DNA of 20,948 bases, from the NCBI GenBank assembly GCA_001603415.1, contig LUYY01000102.1, forward strand, positions 1 through 20,948, written 5' to 3'. The position numbers and the translations under genes are program-made. This DNA is from Bacteroidales bacterium Bact_07 (GTDB taxonomy: Bacteria > Bacteroidota > Bacteroidia > Bacteroidales > Tenuifilaceae). The notes under the pieces were generated by a model. That model ran no database searches and had not been told where the DNA came from. It saw nothing but the letters and a program-made list of their open reading frames with translations. Below, piece after piece: positions 8,118 to 15,123 of the stretch. How positions within the stretch are numbered: the first letter of the stretch is position 1; each line of letters opens with the position of its first letter.

Positions 8118-10391
8118 TTACTTTATCTTATACTCTTTAGGTGGATTTTGCCCTAATAGATGACGAACAAAGAAATCCCAACGTCTTCTGATGAAGTACT
8201 TATTCCAGTAACAAGAGCTGTGGTCATTATTTGGTAAGATGATTAGGTCGAAATCCTTGTTGGCTTTTGTTAGCTCTTCGGCAAGCCTTATGGTAGCCGA
8301 AGGATTTACATTATTATCTAAATCGCCTGTAACAAGTAATAGATGCCCCTTTAAATTAGCAGCATTGGTAATATTAGACTGGTTCTGATACTGTGTATCA
8401 ACTGGGTATCCTTGATAAAGTTCGGGCCACCAAACTTTTTCCATTCTATGGTCATGATCACCGGCCGAAGAAACCCCAACCTTGTAAAAATCGGGAAAGA
8501 GTAGCAATGCTCTAGTTGCATCATAACCACCAGCCGAATGCCCATATATGCCAACCCGATTAGCATCGATATAAGGATACTTTTTTGCAAGCTCTTTGAT
8601 AACGTAAACATGATCTACAAGACCGTAACCAAGTTGTGCATATGAAATATCATGAAATGATTTTGAGCGGTATGCGCTTCCTCGTCCATCGATGTTTACT
8701 ACTATGAAACCAAGTTCAGCAAGCGATAGGTCCATATTCAGAACACTTCTAGAGAAGGTTTGTGGCGATCTAATTGTATGTGGACCAGTGTATGTTCCAT
8801 CAATAACAGGATACTTTTTGTTGGGATCAAAATTTGAAGGTTTAAATATCACGCCGTAAAGCATAGTTTTCCCGTCGTCGGCCAGCATGCTAAATGGTTC
8901 GGCATGCTTCCAGCCCATTTCAACCAAATCATTAATATCACTTCTCTCTAACTCCATAACCATTTTGCCACTTTTCAAATATCGTAAAACGGCAATGTTT
9001 GGTTGAGTTACCGATGAGTAATTATCTACAAAATACCGTTTATCAGGTGAAATACTTATACTATGTGTGGCCTCCTCTGGTGTTAAAAGTTTTAAGCCTT
9101 TACCATTGAAGTTTATTGAATACAAGTACTTTTGATAAGGATTTCTTGACTTATCAACACCTCCTGCAGTAAACCAAATCTTTCTGTTTTTTGCATCGAT
9201 ATTCTCTACACCATAAACGTAAAACTCTCCTTTAGTTATCTGGTTTTTAATTTTTCCACTGGTTAGATCGTATAGATAAAGATGACACCATCCATCCTGC
9301 TCCGAACGCCAAATAAATTCATTATTATCGTAAAGCACCTCTAGGGTTTCGGTATAGATGTCGACAAATGTTTTTGGATAGGATTCAACCAAAACTGAAC
9401 GTACACCTCCTGATTCTAGGTCAATCTCAAAAAGCTCACGTTTTTTGTAACCCCTATAGTAACGTACATGGTATGCCTTGGGGCAATTATCGAAAAAGTA
9501 AAAGTATGTACCCAAAAATGCGGGATGGGTAGGTAAATCAATTTTAACACCGTTCTTTTTCTGAACATCAAAAAGGTAGAAATCAACCATTGCTATTGCC
9601 GAATCACCAGCCAAACCACGTTCATACGATACAATTTCGGCCTGATAACCTTCATTACTGTGCTTAAGTAGATATAATCTACGTGTATTCCGTCTATCGT
9701 AACGTGGTACAATTAGCTTCTTAGAATCTTTACTCCAGTAAACCTCAATGTTATAATCGTTCTTTTCACCCTTGGTATCATTACGGGTAAAATACCAGCT
9801 TAAATCGTATCCATAGCCATTTTCTGGAGTACCATCTTGCGAAAGTTGAACTTCGCTGCCAGTTTTTTTATCTCTTATAAAAATATTCCCATCTTTTATA
9901 AATGCAACCCATTTCCCATCGGGCGATAACGATTCTTTGCTTGTTAATTTTAACGGATCGGGTTTGGGTTGAAGAATATTCTTTTCAGAATCGTATAGCC
10001 ATGTTTTACTCTTTGCCTCGAATAAAATTCTATTACACTGTTCCAACTTTACCTGAGAAATTGGCAATTCAAATGGTTTTACCTCTTCCTTTAAAGAATC
10101 TGCTAAAAGTTGCGCCAACTTTTCCTGGTCAAAGGCTTTCTTCTTTTTCTTAGTTTTAGGATTTACTAAAAGATACTCTGTACCCTTACGCGTATAAACG
10201 CTGTAAATAAAGCTGTTACTTTGAGAATTCCAACTTGGTTGGACCCAGCTATTATAAATATGCTTGCTCAGGTTAAATTGCAAGAATTTCTCGGCACGCT
10301 CATAGTCCTTTGTTGTTACTTGACTAAAGCCTTTAACAGGTAACACTAATATTAATAAAAACAGGAGATGGATTGAAATAATTTTCTTCAT
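8118..10391 (-). CDS. S9 prolyl-oligopeptidase-family peptidase with DPP IV-type propeller, exported
   Basis: This 757-residue peptidase has a signal peptide (residues 1-24, ending GFSQ), a beta-propeller (about 60-520) resembling the DPP IV N-terminal domain, including a WRSEQDGWCHLYLYD segment, and an alpha/beta-hydrolase domain. The triad is Ser619 (GIYGHSAGG), Asp692 (GDLDNNVN) and His724 (NNDHSS). Classical DPP IV has a GWSYGG elbow and a WVYEEE motif whose Glu pair holds the free N-terminus. Here the aligned stretch is GYGYDLSWY, with no Glu pair, so dipeptidyl release is not assured. I chose ATG at 10391 rather than 10436, because the later start gives a normal signal peptide and avoids overlapping hypD. 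It begins 31 bases after hypD, so it is very likely co-transcribed. Confidence 0.88.
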   Translation of the reverse strand: MKKIISIHLLFLLILVLPVKGFSQVTTKDYERAEKFLQFNLSKHIYNSWVQPSWNSQSNSFIYSVYTRKGTEYLLVNPKTKKKKKAFDQEKLAQLLADSLKEEVKPFELPISQVKLEQCNRILFEAKSKTWLYDSEKNILQPKPDPLKLTSKESLSPDGKWVAFIKDGNIFIRDKKTGSEVQLSQDGTPENGYGYDLSWYFTRNDTKGEKNDYNIEVYWSKDSKKLIVPRYDRRNTRRLYLLKHSNEGYQAEIVSYERGLAGDSAIAMVDFYLFDVQKKNGVKIDLPTHPAFLGTYFYFFDNCPKAYHVRYYRGYKKRELFEIDLESGGVRSVLVESYPKTFVDIYTETLEVLYDNNEFIWRSEQDGWCHLYLYDLTSGKIKNQITKGEFYVYGVENIDAKNRKIWFTAGGVDKSRNPYQKYLYSINFNGKGLKLLTPEEATHSISISPDKRYFVDNYSSVTQPNIAVLRYLKSGKMVMELERSDINDLVEMGWKHAEPFSMLADDGKTMLYGVIFKPSNFDPNKKYPVIDGTYTGPHTIRSPQTFSRSVLNMDLSLAELGFIVVNIDGRGSAYRSKSFHDISYAQLGYGLVDHVYVIKELAKKYPYIDANRVGIYGHSAGGYDATRALLLFPDFYKVGVSSAGDHDHRMEKVWWPELYQGYPVDTQYQNQSNITNAANLKGHLLLVTGDLDNNVNPSATIRLAEELTKANKDFDLIILPNNDHSSCYWNKYFIRRRWDFFVRHLLGQNPPKEYKIK

Positions 10392-10422
10392 AGTTGTAAT
10401 ATTTTTGATTAGAACACAAAAC

Positions 10423-12789
10423 CTATACTGACTCATGTTCAGTCCTTCGAATTATTTCATTCTGTAAAGCTTCGCTAAGGTCGTTGAAGTAATCGGAGTA
10501 ACCTGCAACCCTAACTATTAAATCCTGATATTTTTCGGGATGTTTCTGCGCATCGCGCAAGGTGCTGGCACTAACCACATTAAACTGTATATGATGACCA
10601 TCGAGCTTAAAGTAGCTACGTATTAGCATAACTAGCTTATCTAAACTTTCTTCGGTACTAAAAAACGAAGGTGAAAATTTTTGGTTAAGCAGTGTTCCAC
10701 CTGTTTTAATATGATCAATCTTTGCAGCCGACAGTATTACACCTGTTGGGCCCTTACGATCGGCACCTTGAAATGGGCTAATGCCCTCGCTCAATGGCTC
10801 AAAAGCTTTACGCCCATCGGGCATTGCTCCTATTTTACTCCCAAAATATACATGGCTTGTAGTGGGCAACATGTTAATACGGAATTTACCACCACGATAA
10901 GTGGGCCGACCATCTACTGCATTATAGAAACTATTAAATACCCTTACTGCATGCCTGTCGGCATAATCATCGTTATTGCCCCATTTAGGTGTTTCATATA
11001 TTAGCTTATACCTTAAATCGTCGAATCCTTCAAAATTTGATGATAGTGCGAACAACATATCTTTGATTGTAAGAGCACCATCTTCGTAAACATGTTTACG
11101 AATTGAAGTTAGGTTATCGGTAATGCTTCCGAGTCCAACTCCTTGGATATAGCTAGTATTATATCGTGCACCACCAGCATTATAATCGGTAGCATTTGCA
11201 ATGCAATCGTCAATTATGAGCGATAGGAATGGCACTGGCATTTCTGTTGCCCAAACCTTTTCTACTATGTTATTACCCTCAATTTTTAAATCGATAAAAT
11301 AGTTTAGCTGACGTTCAAAAGCATCGTAAAGCTCATCAAACGACTTAAAATCTTCAGGATTACCAGTTTTGATTCCTATTTCCTTTCCTGTAAGTGGGTC
11401 AACCCCATTGTTTAGGGTAATTTCAAGCACCTTATTAAGGTTGAAATATCCTGTTAAGAAATATGCTTCGGTACCAAAAGCACCAGTTTCAACACAACCG
11501 CTAGCACCTCCATTTCGGGCATCTACTAAAGCCTTTCCTTGGCTTAGAAGCTGCTGAACAATTGCATCGGTATTAAAAAACGATGGTTGGCCAAATCCCG
11601 TTTTGGTAATTTTAACAGCTCTTTTTACAAACCTGTCGGGATTTTTCTTGCTAATTTGAACCATACTACTAGGCTGAAGAATACGCATCTCCTCAATAAC
11701 ATCAAGGATGATATACGACAGCTCATTAACCGCATCGGACCCATCCTCCTTTACACCTCCCAAGTTTATTAGGGCAAAATCGGTGTAGGTGCTGCTTTCT
11801 TGAGCAGTTACTCCCATTTTGGGTGGCGATGGATGGTTATTAAACTTCACCCAAAACGACTCTAGTAGCTCAACCGCGCCATCTTTGGTTAGTGTCCCAT
11901 TCTTAATTTCGTTTTGGTAGAATGGATATAAATGCTGGTCGAGACGTCCCGGGTTAAAGGAATCCCATGGGTTCAACTCGGTAACCACACCTACATGTAT
12001 AAACCAGTAGTGCTGAAGCACTTCATGGAATGTTTGTGGGGCATGAGCAGGAACACGACGACATATGGATGACATTTCAAGAAGTTCGTTCCTTCGTACT
12101 TCATCCTCCTCTTTTTGAGCTAATTCATTTAACGCATCAGCATAGCGATTGGCATATCCAATTATGGCATTAGCCACTATTCGCATAGCCTCAAGTTCAT
12201 CCATTTTAGCCTTGATATTCTCATCTTTTGTGGTTCTTAACCTTTCCAATGAGGCATCAATATCGGCAATCAGGTCGAGCATACCCTTTTGAAAAATCTT
12301 TTTTCCTGCTACGGTATGACCAGGTGCACGCTGTTCCTGAAATTCGGTAAACACACCAGCGCTATAAGCCTCATGCCATTCATCGCTTAACAATGAGAAT
12401 ATTTTTTCGCGTATTGTTTTACCCTTCCAATACGGGATAATGATATCGCGATAAACCTTACGAGTTTCCTCATCTACCTTAAACGAAACCTTGGGGCGTG
12501 AGTGGATTATCTCTAAATCATCTAGCGTGTGTAGGCATACTTCGGGGTAGGTAGGTGCTGCCTTAGGTGCAGGACCACGTTCACCAACAATAAGTTCTCC
12601 TGGATTAATACACAACTTCTTATTGAGCATAATATGCTCAAATGCTTTTGCTCTCATTATGGGTATTGGTAACCCTTTGTCTTCATTTGCTTTGTAAAAT
12701 TCAGTTACTAACAAAGCGCGCTCAGCCGAAAGAGTATTAATAGCTCTTAAACTTTCGCGGCGAAGCTGTCTAATTCTATCAGTCATCAT
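10423..12789 (-). CDS. hypD: trans-4-hydroxy-L-proline dehydratase (glycyl radical enzyme)
   Basis: This 788-residue glycyl radical enzyme dehydrates trans-4-hydroxy-L-proline to (S)-1-pyrroline-5-carboxylate, which ProC can reduce to proline. It is not pyruvate formate-lyase: the thiyl site is GASGCVETG (Cys432, Glu434), whereas PFL has adjacent cysteines. As I recall the Clostridioides difficile HypD active site (His160, Asp278, Ser334, Phe340, Cys434, Glu436, Tyr450, Gly765), all eight residues are found here shifted by exactly two: His158, Asp276, Ser332, Phe338, Cys432, Glu434, Tyr448 and radical Gly763 in RVAGYSDYF. The enzyme is oxygen-sensitive and cytoplasmic. Two adjacent ATGs exist, so the start may be one codon later. 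It follows hypE by 21 bases and precedes the S9 peptidase gene. Confidence 0.96.
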   Translation of the reverse strand: MMTDRIRQLRRESLRAINTLSAERALLVTEFYKANEDKGLPIPIMRAKAFEHIMLNKKLCINPGELIVGERGPAPKAAPTYPEVCLHTLDDLEIIHSRPKVSFKVDEETRKVYRDIIIPYWKGKTIREKIFSLLSDEWHEAYSAGVFTEFQEQRAPGHTVAGKKIFQKGMLDLIADIDASLERLRTTKDENIKAKMDELEAMRIVANAIIGYANRYADALNELAQKEEDEVRRNELLEMSSICRRVPAHAPQTFHEVLQHYWFIHVGVVTELNPWDSFNPGRLDQHLYPFYQNEIKNGTLTKDGAVELLESFWVKFNNHPSPPKMGVTAQESSTYTDFALINLGGVKEDGSDAVNELSYIILDVIEEMRILQPSSMVQISKKNPDRFVKRAVKITKTGFGQPSFFNTDAIVQQLLSQGKALVDARNGGASGCVETGAFGTEAYFLTGYFNLNKVLEITLNNGVDPLTGKEIGIKTGNPEDFKSFDELYDAFERQLNYFIDLKIEGNNIVEKVWATEMPVPFLSLIIDDCIANATDYNAGGARYNTSYIQGVGLGSITDNLTSIRKHVYEDGALTIKDMLFALSSNFEGFDDLRYKLIYETPKWGNNDDYADRHAVRVFNSFYNAVDGRPTYRGGKFRINMLPTTSHVYFGSKIGAMPDGRKAFEPLSEGISPFQGADRKGPTGVILSAAKIDHIKTGGTLLNQKFSPSFFSTEESLDKLVMLIRSYFKLDGHHIQFNVVSASTLRDAQKHPEKYQDLIVRVAGYSDYFNDLSEALQNEIIRRTEHESV

Positions 12790-12805
12790 ATCATTTAAGT
12801 TTTAA
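12790..12805 (-). promoter_or_regulatory. Translation leader of hypD, near-copy of that of aminopeptidase P
   Basis: The bases just before the hypD ATG read TTAAAACTTAAATGAT. The aminopeptidase P leader (8035-8050) reads TTAAAACTTAAAAGAT, 15 of 16 identical and at the same distance from the start codon. There is no Shine-Dalgarno sequence in either. A-rich leaders support initiation in Bacteroidota. Confidence 0.4.
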
Positions 12806-12810
12806 TATTT

Positions 12811-13608
12811 TTAACCTCCTATTGAGATAGGCATTTCTAAATCGCTAAACATCAACTCAATCTCTTTAAGCCGTTCATTTTTATAGGCTTCTAAATCCTC
12901 AAGTTCGAAAGGCAAGTTTAACCTGCGGTACTTATCCTTAGCCATATGGTGATAGGGAAGTAAATCGAGCCGCTTTATGGAATTGTTTCCTTTAACTATT
13001 TCCTTTATAGCAAGCAAGTTCTCTTCATCGTCGGTTATTCCTGGTATAAGAGGCACACGTACCATTACCGAAGCACCTAGCTCATTAAGCATTGAAAGAT
13101 TGTTAAGAATGATTTCGTTGGGCTGTGCAGTATAGTACTTGTGCTTATCGGATTTAATAATTTTCAGGTCGTATAGAAATAGGTTTGTATAAGGAAGAAT
13201 AGACCTAAAAAGTTCAGGTGCAGCAAATCCACAAGTATCAACTGCGGTGTGAATATCGTGCTCACGACAACGCTTTAACAGCTCCAATAAGAACCTGGGT
13301 TGCATAAGTGGTTCTCCACCCGAAAAGGTAACACCGCCTGTCGATTCATCGAAAATTGGAATATGGTTTTTTAATTCGTCAAACACCTCATCGACAGTCA
13401 TATAACGACCGATGGTTTCGGTGGCAGCGTATTCCTTCCCATCGAGCTTATTTGTTCGCCGGATTGTTTCTGGTTCACTTTTTTGGCTCTCTGGGTTATG
13501 GCACCAGGTGCAGCGTAAGGGGCATCCCTTCAGAAAAACCGTGGTTCTTATACCGGGGCCATCGTGCACTGAAAAATGTCGTATGTCAAATACCAATCCC
13601 TTTTCCAT
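12811..13608 (-). CDS. hypE: Glycyl-radical enzyme activase (radical SAM) for HypD
   Basis: This 265-residue radical SAM protein should use S-adenosylmethionine and a 4Fe-4S cluster to install the glycyl radical on HypD. The cluster motif is Cys29-x3-Cys33-x2-Cys36 (GCPLRCTWC), preceded by the activase signature HDGPGIRTTVFLKG. Further SAM-binding segments are TFSGGEPLMQ and RVPLIPGITD. Many activases carry an extra cysteine-rich ferredoxin insert after the radical SAM motif. Here that stretch (about 40-70) has no cysteine, so the protein is PflA-like. ATG at 13608 is preferred over TTG at 13620. It is the first gene of the operon, divergent from the TetR-type regulator, with a leader of about 175 bases. 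Confidence 0.93.
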   Translation of the reverse strand: MEKGLVFDIRHFSVHDGPGIRTTVFLKGCPLRCTWCHNPESQKSEPETIRRTNKLDGKEYAATETIGRYMTVDEVFDELKNHIPIFDESTGGVTFSGGEPLMQPRFLLELLKRCREHDIHTAVDTCGFAAPELFRSILPYTNLFLYDLKIIKSDKHKYYTAQPNEIILNNLSMLNELGASVMVRVPLIPGITDDEENLLAIKEIVKGNNSIKRLDLLPYHHMAKDKYRRLNLPFELEDLEAYKNERLKEIELMFSDLEMPISIGG

Positions 13609-13711
13609 AGATAAATACAAGTTTGAACCAAATAAGTTTTATTTCCCTGAGGAGCTAATGGAAAACCCCCTGAAGCTATAATTGGAAAAGGGAATATCAG
13701 CAAATCCAGCA

Positions 13712-13729
13712 GGCAAAGAGGCCTTTGCC
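13712..13729 (-). promoter_or_regulatory. Hairpin in the hypE leader
   Basis: GGCAAAG and CTTTGCC form a 7-bp stem with a 4-base loop inside the predicted 5' leader of hypE, about 105 bases before its start codon. No U tract follows, so it is not a terminator. I do not recognise a known riboswitch in the leader (13609-13783). Confidence 0.35.
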
Positions 13730-13789
13730 GTTATTGTGGTAAAGTGTGGATAGCGGTTTGCCGATCATTTTGAAAAATTCTAACCTAGA

Positions 13790-13821
13790 CAAAGATAGAG
13801 TGTTTGTTACCCAAAAGCAAT
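13790..13821 (-). promoter_or_regulatory. Promoter of the hypE-hypD-peptidase operon
   Basis: On the minus strand TATCTTTG (13797 down to 13790) is an exact TAnnTTTG box and is the same octamer as in the divergent regulator promoter. ATTG (13821-13818) lies 20 bases upstream at the -33 position. Transcription would start near 13783 and give a leader of about 175 bases. Confidence 0.6.
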
Positions 13822-13862
13822 GAGAAAAATCAATAATTAGTTTAACATTTAGAAAACCTATG

Positions 13863-13878
13863 ACTTAACTGGTTAAGT
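13863..13878. promoter_or_regulatory. Inverted repeat, candidate operator upstream of the hyp promoter
   Basis: ACTTAAC and GTTAAGT form a perfect 7-bp dyad with a 2-base centre, about 85 bases upstream of the predicted hypE transcription start. The TTAAC/GTTAA arms match the tandem dyads at 13965-13995, but the centre is one base shorter. It may bind the same regulator. Confidence 0.5.
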
Positions 13879-13964
13879 TAGTGAATTTAAAATGATTTTT
13901 TGATGATCTAAAAAATGAATGTTTCGATTGCAAAAAAAATTATATTTAACTGATCTTTTTTGGG

Positions 13965-13995
13965 TTAACAATGTTAAATAAATTAACAACGTTAA
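13965..13995. promoter_or_regulatory. Tandem operators overlapping the regulator's promoter
   Basis: Two copies of the 13-base dyad TTAACAAYGTTAA lie at 13965-13977 and 13983-13995, with centres 18 bases apart. They cover the -45 to -10 stretch upstream of the TATCTTTG box of the divergent TetR-type gene. This is the expected arrangement for autorepression by a TetR-family dimer or pair of dimers. Confidence 0.65.
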
Positions 13996-13996
13996 C

Positions 13997-14004
13997 TATC
14001 TTTG
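13997..14004 (+). promoter_or_regulatory. -7 box of the TetR-type regulator gene
   Basis: TATCTTTG matches TAnnTTTG exactly and lies directly after the second operator. It leaves a leader of about 14 bases before the ATG at 14024. No good TTTG is seen at -33, where only GTTA of the first operator is found, so expression may be weak. Confidence 0.6.
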
Positions 14005-14023
14005 TATAAGATTTTGAATATCG

Positions 14024-15121
14024 ATGCGAAACAAACTCCTCAAAGAGAAGCGTATGCGGGGCTACTTTATTGAAGCAGCCAAAGAGATCCTTAAGGGTGA
14101 GGGCATCGATAGTATAAGCGTTCGCAATATTGCCGATCAGGCAGGCTATTCCTATGCTACCCTTTATAACTACTTTAAGGATGTTACCGATGTAATAAAC
14201 GAATGCATTACCGACTTTGCCGAAGAGTGTCAGGAGTATGTTGACGATAAAACGCGCAACTTACCCGATGGCCCTGAGAAGCTTAAAGCCATAGTTAGAA
14301 GCTACGTGGGATACTTTTTGGAGTACCCAAGTATTTTTGATGTGTTTTTCCTTGAAAAAATCAACAAGATTGAAAAGAAAAGGGAAACATCTCAGTTAAT
14401 TGTTACCCTGCTTGAAAAACTTTGCCAATCCCAATGGCGATACCTGGTTGATCATGCTTACATTTCGGAGCACAATGCCGAAAAAGCCATTTCGGTTCTA
14501 CGCTATCAAATACCTGGTTTACTGCTCTTTTACCTTAACCGGAGCAACCCCGATAATTCCAAGGAGTTTTACTCGCTTCTTGATAATCAGCTCGATAAAC
14601 TGATACGTATTGAAGCTCCTGCTCGTGTAGCACAAACCTTTGAGGAGGCAGTGCTGAAATTTATTTTCGATGGCACATACCCCGGCAATCGGTACTACTA
14701 CTTTATTCATTACACACGCGAGAAACAGGTTGTCGATTCAATACTCAAAACCGGATTTAAGTATATTGAATCGTTTCATAACTCAGCCGAGCAGGTAATT
14801 GATGACAAACTTGATTTTCTTTATAAACATAATATATACAAACCCTACGGTAATTTTATAGTGGTAATTGGAATCTCGAGGTATATATTCGATAAGTATG
14901 CAGATCTAATCCGTAGCAAAGGGGTTAATATCTATATTGAAAATGTTTTATGTAATACCCCGCCTGAGTTTGACGACGAAGCCGAGGAATACCGCTATAC
15001 TCTTCCCATTCAGTTTGTAAAGGGTTATGTGAATTATATTACCGGAGAAACGGAAAAGAACCCCAATTTCAACCCCGATTACGACTCCCCTATGTTTGAG
15101 AAAAATATCGACTCTTACTAA
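14024..15121 (+). CDS. TetR/AcrR-family regulator with an extra C-terminal domain
   Basis: This is a 365-residue protein, while TetR regulators are usually about 190-230. Residues 10-60 are a typical TetR DNA-binding domain with the helix-turn-helix at about 31-51 (SVRNIADQAGYSYATLYNYF). Residues 60-195 are helical and fit the TetR ligand/dimer domain. Residues about 215-365 are a further domain rich in aromatic and acidic residues, starting YFIHYT (His229) and including SILKTGF, KPYGNFIVVIG and LPIQFVKGYVNY segments. The opening resembles the first motif of ADP-ribosyltransferase-like folds (DarT/DUF4433-like), but I cannot confirm this. It is divergent from hypE with dyads at its own promoter, so it is probably autoregulated and controls the hyp operon. 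The signal it senses is unknown. Confidence 0.8.
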   Translation: MRNKLLKEKRMRGYFIEAAKEILKGEGIDSISVRNIADQAGYSYATLYNYFKDVTDVINECITDFAEECQEYVDDKTRNLPDGPEKLKAIVRSYVGYFLEYPSIFDVFFLEKINKIEKKRETSQLIVTLLEKLCQSQWRYLVDHAYISEHNAEKAISVLRYQIPGLLLFYLNRSNPDNSKEFYSLLDNQLDKLIRIEAPARVAQTFEEAVLKFIFDGTYPGNRYYYFIHYTREKQVVDSILKTGFKYIESFHNSAEQVIDDKLDFLYKHNIYKPYGNFIVVIGISRYIFDKYADLIRSKGVNIYIENVLCNTPPEFDDEAEEYRYTLPIQFVKGYVNYITGETEKNPNFNPDYDSPMFEKNIDSY

Positions 15122-15123
15122 GC

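Noticed and set aside
10423..10436. S9 peptidase start at 10436 overlapping the end of hypD
   Set aside because: The 15 extra residues would hide the signal peptide. ATG at 10391 gives a standard signal sequence.
13412..13681. Plus-strand ORF of 89 codons opposite the start of hypE
   Set aside because: It lies antisense to the conserved radical SAM motif of hypE, has no recognisable domain and no promoter, so it is a shadow frame.
13915..13953. Short ORF (12 codons) in the regulator upstream region
   Set aside because: It is too short, has no initiation signal and runs through an A-rich stretch, so it is most likely chance.
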